DNA of 64,000 nucleotides from CAIKMD01 sp035605975 (lineage in GTDB: Bacteria > Pseudomonadota > Alphaproteobacteria > ATCC43930 > CGMCC-115725), in contig DATNGG010000040.1 of NCBI GenBank assembly GCA_035605975.1, positions 25,722-89,721 on the forward strand, read 5' to 3'. The translations under genes were made by a program, and so were the position numbers. Within the stretch, counting starts at the first letter, position 1, and each line of letters begins with the position of its first letter. This document shows, in pieces, positions 51,056 through 59,858 of this stretch. The notes beneath the pieces are model-generated. The model was not told where the DNA came from. It worked only from the letters and a program-made list of their open reading frames with translations, and did not search any database.

Positions 51056-52822
51056 CTAAGCCGCCTCGTCGGAGAGGCGCGCCATCTCGCGCTCGATGAG
51101 CTTGCGGTAGGGTCCGGCGCGCTTCATCAGCGCGTCGGGCGAGCCTTGCTCGACGATGCGCCCGGCTTGCAGCACGACGATGCGATCGAAATTGCGCAAA
51201 GTCGAGAGCCGATGCGCGATCGCGATCACCGTGCGGTTGCGCTCGAGCCGGTCGAGCGCGTCGCGGATCGCCGCTTCGGATTCGCTGTCGAGCGCCGAGG
51301 TCGCCTCGTCCAGCAGCAGGATCGGCGCGTCTTTGAGGATGGCGCGCGCGATCGCGATGCGCTGGCGCTGGCCGCCTGAAAGCTTGATGCCGCGGTCGCC
51401 GAGAATCGTCTCGAATCCCTCCGGCAGGTCGGCGATGAAATCGGCGCATTTCGCGGCCCGCGCCGCCTGCCATACCTCGTCGAGCGAGGCATCGGGCCGG
51501 CCGTAGCGGATGTTCTCGAGCGCCGAGCGATTGAGCATCGCGATATCCTGCGGCACGACCGCGATCGCGTTGGGCAAGCTCGCCTGCGCAACGCAGGCGA
51601 TGTCCTGGCCGTCGATGCGGATGCAGCCGCCCTCGAGATCGTGGAAGCGCTGCATCAGCGCCAGCAAGGTCGATTTGCCGCCGCCCGATTCCCCGACGAG
51701 GCCGACGCGCTCGCCCGGTTCGATGCGGAGGCTGAATTCGTCGAACACCCGGCGCCCGTCGGGATAAGCGAAGCGGATATTCTCGATCTCGACCCGCCCG
51801 CGCTTCTGAACGAGCGAGGGCGCTTGCGGGACATCGCGTAGCTGATGCGGCGTCAGCAAGGTCGCGATCGCCTCGCTGAGGCGTGCGACATGTTGCGTCG
51901 CATCGACCAGCGCCACGGCGAGATCGCGCGTTGCGTGCAGCACGCCGAAGCCCAGCGTGCTGACCAGCACCACGTCGCCGGTGGTGGCAGTGCCTTGCAG
52001 CCAAAGATGGATCGCCCAGGCCAGCAATCCCGCGGTCAGGATCGCGGTGATCGCGGCATGCAGCACGCGCAGCTTCTCGAGATAATCGAGGCTGCGCTTG
52101 CGCGCGCCCATCTCGCGCCCGACCGTGTCGTCGAAGCGCTGATGCTCGCGCCCGATTCCGCCAAAGGCGCGGACGAGCGGCAGATTGGCGATGACGTCGA
52201 CCAATTCGCCATCGACCGCCGCGGCGCGGTCGGCATAGTGGAGATGCAGCGGCGCGCCGGCAGCGGCGCGGCGGAACAGAACGACGACGAGGATGCCCGC
52301 AACGACGGCCATCACGCCGGTCATCGCCACGCTCACCGAGACGAGATAGGCCATGGCGCCGATAATGGCGATGCAGGGCGGCAGCACGTTCCAGATGAAC
52401 ATGCTTTCCATGGTGAAGACCGCATTCGCCGTGGCGGTGATGCGGCTCGCCAGGGTCCCGGCCGGGCGATCGGCGAAATAGCTCGGCGCGTGCAGCGTCA
52501 AATAGCGGAAGAGCTCGCCGCGCAAATCGCCGGTGACGCCGACGAAGGTGCGGTTGGCGAACCAGCCGCCAAGGCGCCACAGCAAATTGTCCCCCGCGAT
52601 CAGCGCGACAAGAAGCGCGAAGGGCTGCCAGGGCGAGGTCGCGGCGTCCCGGCCTTGGGACAAAACGTCGACCAGGAATTTCAGCCCGTATTGCGTGCTG
52701 ACCGAGCAGCCGACCGCGCCGAGGATTGCGGCGAGAATGAGGATATGCGCGACCGGCCGCTTGCCGATATAGCGCATGAGAAACCCAAAAGGCCGCTCGG
52801 CGTGGCGTGCAAGTTCGTCCAT
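51056..52822 (-). CDS. ABC exporter with fused membrane and ATPase domains
   Basis: A 588-residue half-transporter of the MsbA/lipid-drug type. Six membrane helices (about 25-310) precede the ATPase: Walker A GESGGGKST, Q-loop VPQDIAML, signature LSGGQRQR, Walker B ILLLDEATSALD, H-loop AHRLST. The ATG at 52822 gives MDELARHAERPFGFLMRYIG, as expected; a 52-residue upstream extension was rejected. It is convergent with the Ada-AlkA gene after 12 bp. Cargo unknown; it may act as a homodimer. Confidence 0.92.
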   Translation of the reverse strand: MDELARHAERPFGFLMRYIGKRPVAHILILAAILGAVGCSVSTQYGLKFLVDVLSQGRDAATSPWQPFALLVALIAGDNLLWRLGGWFANRTFVGVTGDLRGELFRYLTLHAPSYFADRPAGTLASRITATANAVFTMESMFIWNVLPPCIAIIGAMAYLVSVSVAMTGVMAVVAGILVVVLFRRAAAGAPLHLHYADRAAAVDGELVDVIANLPLVRAFGGIGREHQRFDDTVGREMGARKRSLDYLEKLRVLHAAITAILTAGLLAWAIHLWLQGTATTGDVVLVSTLGFGVLHATRDLAVALVDATQHVARLSEAIATLLTPHQLRDVPQAPSLVQKRGRVEIENIRFAYPDGRRVFDEFSLRIEPGERVGLVGESGGGKSTLLALMQRFHDLEGGCIRIDGQDIACVAQASLPNAIAVVPQDIAMLNRSALENIRYGRPDASLDEVWQAARAAKCADFIADLPEGFETILGDRGIKLSGGQRQRIAIARAILKDAPILLLDEATSALDSESEAAIRDALDRLERNRTVIAIAHRLSTLRNFDRIVVLQAGRIVEQGSPDALMKRAGPYRKLIEREMARLSDEAA

Positions 52823-53131
52823 GTGCCCAACTTTTTCTTGTTCGATGATGCGACAACGCGGAAAGGCCGCGACTATTCCGCTGCGCACAAAAATGCCGCG
52901 CGGCGTCGAGACGAGCTTGCACCCATAAGCGGCCCGCGCAATCACCGGTCGCAGAAAAGTCACGGGGCGGAACCGCAACGCGCGTCCTTAGCTTTTCAAT
53001 AAGCGGCGAGACCGCGCGCGGTGCGACAGATTGCCCTCGCCCGGAAGTTTGCCCGGCGAACGCACGTTTTGACACAATCCTCTGTGAACGTTGCTTCGTT
53101 TTGCTCACCGTCATCGATAGGAGACGTGTTT
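52823..53131. promoter_or_regulatory. 309-bp divergent intergenic region
   Basis: No gene is supported between the ABC exporter (minus) and the glycosyltransferase (plus). Towards the glycosyltransferase lies GGAAG, then 17 bp, then CGTTTT (about 53042-53069), one mismatch from the GGAAC-N16/17-CGTT pattern of the alphaproteobacterial general stress sigma factor. TTGACA follows at about 53068. Either could be its promoter; neither is strong. Confidence 0.35.
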
Positions 53132-54193
53132 ATGCGTATCGCTCAAGTCGCGCCTCTCACCGAAGCCATCCCCCCGAAGCTCTATGGCGGTACGGAGCGC
53201 GTCGTCTCCTGGCTGACGGAAGAGCTCGTGGCGATGGGGCACGAGGTCACGCTGTTCGCGAGCGGCGATTCAACCACCGGCGCGAAGCTCGAAGCGATTT
53301 GGCCGACCGCCTTGCGGTTCGACGCCTCGATCCGCGATCCCAACGCGCTGCACATGACGATGCTCGAGCGGGTCTATCGCCGCGCCGGGAATTTCGACTT
53401 CCTCCATTTCCATCTCGACTATTATCCCTTCTCGCTGTTCGCGCGCCAGGCGACGCCGTTCATCACGACGCTGCATGGGCGGCTCGATCTTCGAGAGCAC
53501 CAGACCCTGTTCCGCACCTTCGCCTCGGCGCCGGTGATCTCGATTTCCGATGCGCAGCGCAAGCCCGTGCCCGATGCCGGCTGGGTTCGCACCATCCATC
53601 ACGGCCTGCCCGAGACGCTGCTGACGCCGACCGGCGAGACGCCGCGCTATCTGGCGTTCCTCGGCCGCATCTCGCCCGAGAAGGCGCTCGACCGCGCCAT
53701 CGCGATCGCGATCCGCGCCGGCCTGCCGCTGAAGATCGCCGCCAAGGTCGATAAGGTCGATGTCGAATATTACGAAGAGCAGATCCGGCCGCTGCTGCGT
53801 CTGCCCGGCATCGACTATATCGGCGAGATCAGCGATCACGAAAAGGGCGAGTTCCTCAACGGCGCGATGGCCCTGCTCGTACCGATCGATTGGCCCGAAC
53901 CGTTCGGGCTAGTGATGATCGAGGCGATGGCCTGCGGCACGCCTGTCATCGCCTTCAACGCCGGCTCGGTCTCCGAAATCGTCGAGCCCGGCCTTACCGG
54001 CTTTATCGCGCGCGACGAGACCGACGCGGTCGCGGCGATCGAGCGCGTACCAAATCTCTCGCGCCAGAAAATCCGCCGGCGCTTCGAAGAGCGTTTCACG
54101 GCGCGCCGCATGGCCGAAGACTATCTCGACGTCTATCGCGAGTTGATGCGCGGCCGGCGGCATCGGCCCGATCTCGCCCTCGCGGGCGACTGA
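53132..54193 (+). CDS. glycosyltransferase family 4 (GT-B) protein
   Basis: A 353-residue GT-B enzyme. It starts MRIAQVAPLTEAIPPKLYGGTERVV, the usual donor-loop region of GT4 proteins that act from the cytoplasm, and has the E-x7-E nucleotide-sugar motif in EPFGLVMIEAMACGTPVIA. AGGAGA precedes the ATG at 53132; the longer frame to 53021 runs through the promoter. Such stand-alone GT4 genes often make small glycans, glycolipids or compatible solutes. Donor and acceptor are unknown. Confidence 0.88.
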   Translation: MRIAQVAPLTEAIPPKLYGGTERVVSWLTEELVAMGHEVTLFASGDSTTGAKLEAIWPTALRFDASIRDPNALHMTMLERVYRRAGNFDFLHFHLDYYPFSLFARQATPFITTLHGRLDLREHQTLFRTFASAPVISISDAQRKPVPDAGWVRTIHHGLPETLLTPTGETPRYLAFLGRISPEKALDRAIAIAIRAGLPLKIAAKVDKVDVEYYEEQIRPLLRLPGIDYIGEISDHEKGEFLNGAMALLVPIDWPEPFGLVMIEAMACGTPVIAFNAGSVSEIVEPGLTGFIARDETDAVAAIERVPNLSRQKIRRRFEERFTARRMAEDYLDVYRELMRGRRHRPDLALAGD

Positions 54194-54206
54194 ACGAAGC
54201 TTCGCT

Positions 54207-55469
54207 TCAGCCCCAAGGGCCGCGCGCGGGATCATCCTTTCGGTCCCAGGGACCGGACGGCTCTTCTGGCGTCGCCTGATCCTCGGGCGCCGTCTGGTCC
54301 CACGGGCCGGGCGGCGCGGCGTGCGGCGAGGTCCATGGACCCGCTGCCTGCGGCGGCGCGGGCGAAGGCGGCAGCGGGGCTTCGGCGTCTTCCTCGGCGA
54401 TCGGCGCGCCGCCCAGATTGCGCAGCCGCGCGATCCGATCCGGGATCGGCGGATGGGTCGAGAACAAGCCGGTCAGGAAACCACCCTTCGGCGCGGCGAT
54501 GCACAGCGCCGAGACCGGTGAATCCGCCCGCGCGATGTTGGTGTCGCTCGCTTCGAGGCGGCGCAGCGCATGGATGAGCCCGAGGGGATTGCGCGTGAGC
54601 TTTGCCGAGGAGGCATCGGCGAGATATTCGCGCTGGCGTGAGATCGCCATCTGCACGAGACGCGAGGCAAGCGGCGCGACGATGAGCAGCACGACCAGCA
54701 CCACGACGACAACGAGCGTCAGCGCCATGCGCGCGCCCGACGCGCCGTCATTCCTGCTGCGCGACCGGTAGCCGCCCATTCCATAGCCGCCATAGCCGAA
54801 GGACCAGCGCGCGACATTGCCAAGGAAATGCGCCAGCAGCACGACGACGCCCGCCATCGCCGCAACGACCGTGGTGTAGCGCACGTCGTAATCGGCGACA
54901 TGGCCCATCTCGTGCCCGACCACCGCCTGCAATTCCTCGCGCGTGCAGGCGGCGAGGATGCCGGTCGTCGCCGTGATCATCGCGCGTTGCGGCGAGAAGC
55001 CGGTGGCAAAGGCGTTGAGCGCGGGGGTCTCGACGATCATCGCCTTGGGCGCCGGCACGCCGGCGGCGATCGCCATCTCAGCGACCACGTTGATGAATTG
55101 CCGCTCGGCCGGGTTGGTCTCGTCCGCGGGCCGCGCGCCGGCGAAGGCCGCGAGGATCGATTCACCGGAAAAGAGCGTGATGAGCCCCCAGACCAGGCCG
55201 CAGCCGCTGACGATCGCCGCGCCGAGGATCGCCTGGGGCCGCGGCGGGCCGAAGAGATCGAGCACCACCGCGCCGGCGCTGAGGCGGCTCACCTCCTCCG
55301 CCGGCAAACTCCAGATGAGGTCGAGGATCGCGAGGCCCCAGCCGAGGACGTAGCCGACGACGACGGAAATCGCGACGAGGACGACGAACAGCAGCAGCGT
55401 GTTGCGCTTGTTGCGCGCGATCGCCGCGGCGAAATCGGTGTTGTAGAGCGTGGCCGACGGATCAGCCAT
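54207..55469 (-). CDS. M48-family membrane zinc metalloprotease (HtpX-like)
   Basis: A 420-residue membrane protease. Two N-terminal helices (about 24-45 and 80-105), the zinc motif HEMGH (H186, E187, H190), another helix pair (about 203-270) and the third ligand in ISRQREYLADASSAKL. The last ~50 residues are Pro/Ala/Glu-rich and carry four GPW units (GPWTS, GPWDQ, GPWDR, GPWG), an unusual cytoplasmic tail. It follows lemA by 11 bp; LemA and HtpX-type proteases are often paired in quality control of membrane proteins. Confidence 0.9.
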   Translation of the reverse strand: MADPSATLYNTDFAAAIARNKRNTLLLFVVLVAISVVVGYVLGWGLAILDLIWSLPAEEVSRLSAGAVVLDLFGPPRPQAILGAAIVSGCGLVWGLITLFSGESILAAFAGARPADETNPAERQFINVVAEMAIAAGVPAPKAMIVETPALNAFATGFSPQRAMITATTGILAACTREELQAVVGHEMGHVADYDVRYTTVVAAMAGVVVLLAHFLGNVARWSFGYGGYGMGGYRSRSRNDGASGARMALTLVVVVVLVVLLIVAPLASRLVQMAISRQREYLADASSAKLTRNPLGLIHALRRLEASDTNIARADSPVSALCIAAPKGGFLTGLFSTHPPIPDRIARLRNLGGAPIAEEDAEAPLPPSPAPPQAAGPWTSPHAAPPGPWDQTAPEDQATPEEPSGPWDRKDDPARGPWG

Positions 55470-55480
55470 GGCGCGAGAGC

Positions 55481-56050
55481 TTAGCTCAGCCGGACTTCGG
55501 GCACCGCTTCGACCGCCGCCCGCTCCGCCTCGCCCACTTCGAACATCGTTTCGGTGGAAAAGCCGAAGCTCGAGGCGAGGAGAACGCCGGGGAAGGATTT
55601 CACCCGGATGTTCTGCGCCTGGACCGCGTCGTTGTAATGCTGGCGCGCGAAGCTGATACGGTTCTCGGTCGAGGAGAGCTCTTCCATGAGACCCGAGACG
55701 TTCTGCTGCGAGCGCAGCTGCGGATAGGATTCGACCAGCGCGAAGAGGTTCTTGAGCGCCCCGGTCAGCATATTCTCGGCCTTCATCGCATCCTCGGGGC
55801 TGCGCGCGCCGACCGCCTGGTTGCGCGCCGCGATCACGGCGGTGAGCTGCGACTGCTCGACCTTCATCGCGTCCTTGACCGCGTTCACCAGATTGGGGAT
55901 GAGGTCGTGCCGGCGTTTCAACTGAATGTCGATCTGCGACCAGGCATTGCGCACTTCCTGACGGCCCGCAACCAGGCCGTTATAGATGCCAATGACCACG
56001 ATCGCGACGAGCACGACGAGGCCGATCAAAACCCACAGACCGGTCGACAC
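55481..56050 (-). CDS. lemA: LemA family protein
   Basis: A 189-residue membrane-anchored protein with an N-terminal helix (GLWVLIGLVVLVAIVVIGIYNGL) and a four-helix cytoplasmic or periplasmic bundle, with the LemA mark RNAWSQIDIQLKRRHDLIPNLV and QNIRVKSFPGVLLASSFGF. GTG start at 56050 with GAGGAG eight bases upstream. It is co-oriented with the M48 protease 11 bp downstream, and both probably form one operon. The molecular role of LemA is not established. Confidence 0.92.
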   Translation of the reverse strand: MSTGLWVLIGLVVLVAIVVIGIYNGLVAGRQEVRNAWSQIDIQLKRRHDLIPNLVNAVKDAMKVEQSQLTAVIAARNQAVGARSPEDAMKAENMLTGALKNLFALVESYPQLRSQQNVSGLMEELSSTENRISFARQHYNDAVQAQNIRVKSFPGVLLASSFGFSTETMFEVGEAERAAVEAVPEVRLS

Positions 56051-56144
56051 TGCAGGGTCTCCTCACAAGCCGCGCGAAGATCGCGCAGTTGCGGCTAGCC
56101 TAGTGCGGCGGCGCAGTCGCTGCAAACCAAGTCGGCCAGCCAAA

Positions 56145-56465
56145 TCAACCCTTATGGCCGGGCGCTAGTCCCATGCCTGGCCCCGCGGCATAATCCCGCT
56201 TGCGGCGCGCGAGATGGAGCACACCGCGGAACCCGAGCCAAACGCCGCGCAGCATGGCAAATGCGCCGCCCAGCAATGCGATCGCGATGGCAAAGAGGAA
56301 GGGCGCCGGCGCGCTCACAAGAAAGACCGCAGTGTAGTTGATGCCTTGGTTGCCGGGCAGCAGCACGGGCGCATTCTGCGACAGCCAGTAACACGCGATA
56401 TCGACGGCAATCGAGACAAGCAACAGAACGAACCACAACTGGATCGCGCGCCGAAAAAAGCTCAT
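56145..56465 (-). CDS. small membrane protein, unknown (106 aa)
   Basis: Not recognised. The protein has two hydrophobic helices (about LWFVLLLVSIAVDIACYWLSQ and VFLVSAPAPFLFAIAIALLGGAFAML) with a short loop between them, and a basic C-terminal tail ending GPGMGLAPGHKG. GAGGGG sits just before the ATG. It lies upstream of lemA on the same strand with a 94-bp gap, so it may belong to the same transcript, but no functional link is known. Confidence 0.6.
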   Translation of the reverse strand: MSFFRRAIQLWFVLLLVSIAVDIACYWLSQNAPVLLPGNQGINYTAVFLVSAPAPFLFAIAIALLGGAFAMLRGVWLGFRGVLHLARRKRDYAAGPGMGLAPGHKG

Positions 56466-56613
56466 CCCGCCCCTCGCAAAACCGCGCCATGTTTCCGGAA
56501 CAACACGCGCACAGCATCGAAGGTTTCAGGGCTTCGGCCCTTGATCTAAATCAAGTAAGCGGCTGGGCGCCGGGTTTCAAGCGGCGCCCGCCGCCGGCGA
56601 AGGCGTCAGCCAA

Positions 56614-57348
56614 TCAGCCGTGTCCTGCGCCCTCGAGCCGCGCGCCGAGCGCCCGCAACAGCGCGGCGCCGTCGCCCCGCCATGCCGGCCCATGCATGCA
56701 GGCCAGGGTTTGCGGCTCGAGCGCGGCGAGACGCTCGATCATCGCTCTGGCATCCTTCGCGTGCGAGAAATAGTCGAGCTGGAGGCGAAACGCCTCGCTT
56801 GGCTCGAGGATGTCGGCCTCGGTGAGCGCGGGATGGGTTGCGCCGCCCTGGGTGAAGAGATCGCCGCACAGCAAGCTGCGCGTCGTCTCCTCCATCAGGA
56901 AGCCGCATTCCCAGGCATGCGGCAGATGCGGCGTCGCAAGCCAGCGCAGCCTGTGCTTGCCGATCGAGACCAGCTCGCCGTCCTCGAGCGCGCGCGGCGC
57001 GCGGTCGGCAACATCGCCGACCGAGACCATGGCGGCGATGCTGCCGCAGAGCGGCGATGCTTGCGGCGCCACGCCGAGAAAATCGTTGAGCGCGCCGCAC
57101 TCATCGGCCTCGTAATGCGAGAATGAGACGTGACGCAGGCGCTCCACCGGCATCACCGCCGCAATCGCCTCTCGCACCAGGGGAAAGGTTTTGCGCAGCC
57201 CGGTGTGAAAGAGCAGCGGCTCCTCGTCGACGATCAGATACTGATTGAAGCTGAACCCGCCCGGCACCACGGTGACGGGTGTGCTGATGCGATAAATACC
57301 CTCGGCGATCTCGTCGATCCGTGTGCTGGAATTCTGATTGGTGAGCAT
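56614..57348 (-). CDS. diiron MBL-fold protein related to the flavodiiron/ODP family
   Basis: A 244-residue metallo-beta-lactamase-fold protein. Metal ligands seen: H78, E80 and D82 in SHYEADECGAL, H141 or H144 (TPHLPHAWECG), D163 (LCGDLF) and H219 (CMHGPAW). The H-x-E-x-D arrangement is that of the oxygen- or NO-reducing flavodiiron/ODP diiron site, not of hydrolytic lactamases, but the flavodoxin domain is absent. GGAGGGTCC precedes the ATG at 57348; an ATG four codons earlier is the alternative. It is divergent from the ECF sigma factor gene, 90 bp away. Confidence 0.8.
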   Translation of the reverse strand: MLTNQNSSTRIDEIAEGIYRISTPVTVVPGGFSFNQYLIVDEEPLLFHTGLRKTFPLVREAIAAVMPVERLRHVSFSHYEADECGALNDFLGVAPQASPLCGSIAAMVSVGDVADRAPRALEDGELVSIGKHRLRWLATPHLPHAWECGFLMEETTRSLLCGDLFTQGGATHPALTEADILEPSEAFRLQLDYFSHAKDARAMIERLAALEPQTLACMHGPAWRGDGAALLRALGARLEGAGHG

Positions 57349-57377
57349 TGGACCCTCCATCCCTGTTGCGTAAGGAT

Positions 57378-57404
57378 GTGTAACGGGACGGCCGCTCGTA
57401 ACAC
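57378..57404. promoter_or_regulatory. inverted repeat in the divergent MBL/ECF sigma promoter region
   Basis: GTGTAACG (57378-57385) and CGTAACAC (57397-57404) form an 8-11-8 inverted repeat with one mismatch. It lies in the 90 bp between the divergent MBL-fold gene and the ECF sigma gene. GTAAC elements are plausible ECF -35 sequences, so the repeat could give the sigma factor control of both genes, but no clear -10 element can be fixed by eye. Confidence 0.4.
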
Positions 57405-57438
57405 TTCCCTATGAAATGTTTTTCGATATTCTGTCGCG

Positions 57439-58014
57439 ATGGAGGTCACGAGGGGCGGGGCGGCGAGCGACGCTGACCTGGTGCGCACGATCGCCGATGC
57501 CGCGCCGGTCTGCGACAGCCAAGCGGAAGCCGAGCTTTATCGGCGGTTGGCGCCGCGCGTCCGGCTTTACGGGCTGCGCCATTTGCGCGATATACAAGCC
57601 GCCGCCGACCTGACGCAGCAGGTGCTGCTGATGACGATCGAAAAACTCCGCGCCGGCGCACTCCGTGAGCCCGAGAAGCTCGCCTCCTTCGTGCTCGGCA
57701 CCTGCCGTCTCGTTGTCCTCGATCTGCGCCGCGGTGCCTTGCGGCGCGAGGCCTTGCTGCGTCGCTATGGCGCGGCGGCGGAGAGCGAGGCACCCGCCCC
57801 GCCCGACACGCTGGAACGCCAAAAGCTCGCGCGCTGCCTCGAGGGCCTCGCCGAGCGCGAGCGCTCGGTGCTGATCGCGAGCTTCTTTGCGGACAAATCC
57901 GCCGCGGAGGTCGGACGCACGCTTGGCTTCAGCGCGGAGAATGCGCGGGTCATTCGACATCGCGCCTTGCTGCGCCTGCGCGACTGCATGGGCGTCGCGA
58001 AGGAGGCGCCGTGA
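57439..58014 (+). CDS. ECF-type RNA polymerase sigma factor
   Basis: A 191-residue sigma factor with region 2 (about 30-100: LYRRLAPRVRLYGLRHLRD, ADLTQQVLLMTIEKLRAG) and region 4 (about 130-185: LARCLEGLAERERSVLIASFFADKSAAEVG, then NARVIRHRALLRLRDCM). It has no extra domain. It is coupled to the next gene by a GTGA overlap. The promoter region upstream is shared with the diiron MBL gene. It probably answers to the anti-sigma factor coded next to it; the ECF group is not identified. Confidence 0.88.
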   Translation: MEVTRGGAASDADLVRTIADAAPVCDSQAEAELYRRLAPRVRLYGLRHLRDIQAAADLTQQVLLMTIEKLRAGALREPEKLASFVLGTCRLVVLDLRRGALRREALLRRYGAAAESEAPAPPDTLERQKLARCLEGLAERERSVLIASFFADKSAAEVGRTLGFSAENARVIRHRALLRLRDCMGVAKEAP

Positions 58015-58574
58015 CCGAAAGCTGCGCCGCGCCGATCCCCTTCGCCGCGCTCGTCGAATATTGGTGCGGCGAGCTCGATGCCGCGGCCGAGGCGCGGATC
58101 GAGGAGCACTTCCTTGGCTGCGCCTCCTGCAGCGCCGCGCTCCAAAGCTTGGCCGCGCTCTCGAGCGGGGTGCGCGCCGCCTTCCGCGAAGGCGCTCTCC
58201 ATGCGGCGATCTCGGCGCCCTTCCTCGAGGAGATGAAGCGGCAGGGATTGCGCCTGCGCGAATACCGGGTCGCGCCCGGCGAGAGCGTTCACTGCACCAT
58301 CGCCGCCAGCGACGATGCGGTGATCAGCCGGCTGCAAGCACCGCTCGTCGGCATCGGGCGGCTCGACCTCGTCAGCATGAACGAGCGCGGCGAGCTGCGC
58401 TATCGGCTCGAGGATATCCCCTTCGATCCCGAGGCCGGCGAGGTGATCTTTTGTCCGGCGACCGCGGCGCTGAAGCAGCACCCGGTGCGCATCTACCGTT
58501 TCCGGCTGCTCGCGGTCGGCGCGGATGGCGAGCGCACGCTCGGCGATTACACCTTCATCCACACGCCCAGTTGA
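58011..58574 (+). CDS. soluble zinc-binding anti-sigma factor (ZAS, zf-HC2)
   Basis: A 187-residue protein with an N-terminal anti-sigma domain: EEHFLGCASC gives H33, C37 and C40 in the exact H-x3-C-x2-C spacing of ZAS proteins; C5 or C19 may be the fourth ligand. Residues ~60-187 form a beta-rich domain (YRVAPGESVHCTIAAS, VGIGRLDLVSMNERGELRYRL) not recognised as a cupin and with no membrane helix, so it is cytoplasmic. GTG overlaps the sigma stop by 4 bp. A thiol or metal signal through the zinc site is likely, as for RsrA and ChrR. Confidence 0.78.
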   Translation: MTESCAAPIPFAALVEYWCGELDAAAEARIEEHFLGCASCSAALQSLAALSSGVRAAFREGALHAAISAPFLEEMKRQGLRLREYRVAPGESVHCTIAASDDAVISRLQAPLVGIGRLDLVSMNERGELRYRLEDIPFDPEAGEVIFCPATAALKQHPVRIYRFRLLAVGADGERTLGDYTFIHTPS

Positions 58575-58608
58575 GCGCAGTCACGCGCCCAGCTGAACGC
58601 GGGCGCCC

Positions 58609-59547
58609 TCAAGCGTGGGCGGGCGTGCGATTGGCGGGCTGACGCACCTGCTTCGGCGCCTTGGCCTTGCCCGCCGCGATATCGGCCAGCATCGGCAGCT
58701 CGATCACGAAGAAGAGCCCGCCTTCCGGCGCGGTGATCTCGCCGACATCGGCCCCCGGCTGGAAGAACATATAGGTGCCGGCATCCTGGGTCTTGCCGCC
58801 GCGCCAGGTCTTGCCGTCATAGGTGATCGAGCCCTCGATAAGATAGCGGATCTCCGCGTCCTCCTCGCGCCGCGCCGGAATCTTGGCGCCGGGCGCCAAC
58901 CGCGTCAGGCGAATGCCCGAGCCGCCGAACATGCCGAGGCGCTTGTGCTCGACACCCGGAAGCTTGCGGTCGCCGATCCAGGGATGGCCTTGCGGGCGCA
59001 TCACGATCGGCTTCTCGAACCGCCCCTCCGGGAATTCGAGCTTCTCGCCGGTCAGATATTCCGTGCAGGCGGCGTGGCTATCCTTGTTGATCTTATGCCC
59101 GTCGGGCATGACCTTCGAATAGATGCCTTCCTTGAAAGTGCCGCCTTCGGCTTCGAGCGCTTTCCTCGCATTGCGCAGATCGACATGCGTCAGATAGGGC
59201 AAGCCCGACAGGCCCTGGAATTGCAGCCCCAAGCCGATGGTCGGCTCTTCCTGCATCTGCGGCCCGTAATAGACGCCCTCGGGATAGAAGCCGCATTCGC
59301 CCGGCACCAGGAACCCGTCCTCGATCATGCGCCGGCCTTCGAGCGCATAGCGATACTGGTCGAAGGTGTGGCGATGGCGCGGTGTGCTGTAGCCGGTGCC
59401 GTAGGAATTCCACGAGAATTCGAGCTGCACGCCGGGCACGCCGGTATCGAGCGGAAATTGCTTGGTGGCGAGGCTGCCTTCGCGGCCGATGCCGCCCTGG
59501 ACAAGCTCGATCTCGGCAATGCTCATGACGGTAACGCTGGGCTTCAT
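58609..59547 (-). CDS. bicupin protein, copy 1 (paralogue of the gene at 59859)
   Basis: A 312-residue two-cupin protein. The N-terminal cupin has the metal motif STPRHRHTFDQYRYALEG, but in the C-terminal cupin the histidines are replaced (IPARREEDAEIRYLIEG), so only one metal site is likely. The marks KINKDSHAACTEYLTGE, RPQGHPWIGD and VEHKRLGMFGGSGIR occur also in the paralogue, with about two-thirds of positions identical by eye. GGGAGAAAG precedes the ATG at 59547; the longer frame was rejected. Function unknown; a dioxygenase or isomerase role is possible. Confidence 0.78.
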   Translation of the reverse strand: MKPSVTVMSIAEIELVQGGIGREGSLATKQFPLDTGVPGVQLEFSWNSYGTGYSTPRHRHTFDQYRYALEGRRMIEDGFLVPGECGFYPEGVYYGPQMQEEPTIGLGLQFQGLSGLPYLTHVDLRNARKALEAEGGTFKEGIYSKVMPDGHKINKDSHAACTEYLTGEKLEFPEGRFEKPIVMRPQGHPWIGDRKLPGVEHKRLGMFGGSGIRLTRLAPGAKIPARREEDAEIRYLIEGSITYDGKTWRGGKTQDAGTYMFFQPGADVGEITAPEGGLFFVIELPMLADIAAGKAKAPKQVRQPANRTPAHA

Positions 59548-59858
59548 CGCTTTCTCCCTTGCTCTCGCGCCGCTCGGCGGCACGGCCTAATGCCGCATGC
59601 GCCCGCCCCGACCGGCCGCGCGCATCGCACCCGAATTCTCGCCCATCTTCCGCCCTTGGCCGCCGGCTGACAAGCCCCGACCCTTGCCGCGCGCGCCAGG
59701 TCTGCCATGCCGAAGCCGGGGGGAGCGCGCCAAGGCGGCGGCGTCCTTGGTTGTATTGTGCCCCCGGATTTGATTTATTTCTCTCAACCGCGACGGGCCT
59801 GCCGCCTCTGCCGCCGGCAGATGAGCGGCATCATCGAAAAAGCTTAGGGAGATCGCTG
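59548..59858. other. 311-bp divergent intergenic region between the two bicupin genes
   Basis: No gene is supported. A short A+T-rich tract (TTGATTTATTTCTCTC near 59770) is the most promoter-like part and lies about 90 bp before the plus-strand bicupin start. The minus-strand half is G+C-rich. No long inverted repeat was seen. Confidence 0.4.
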
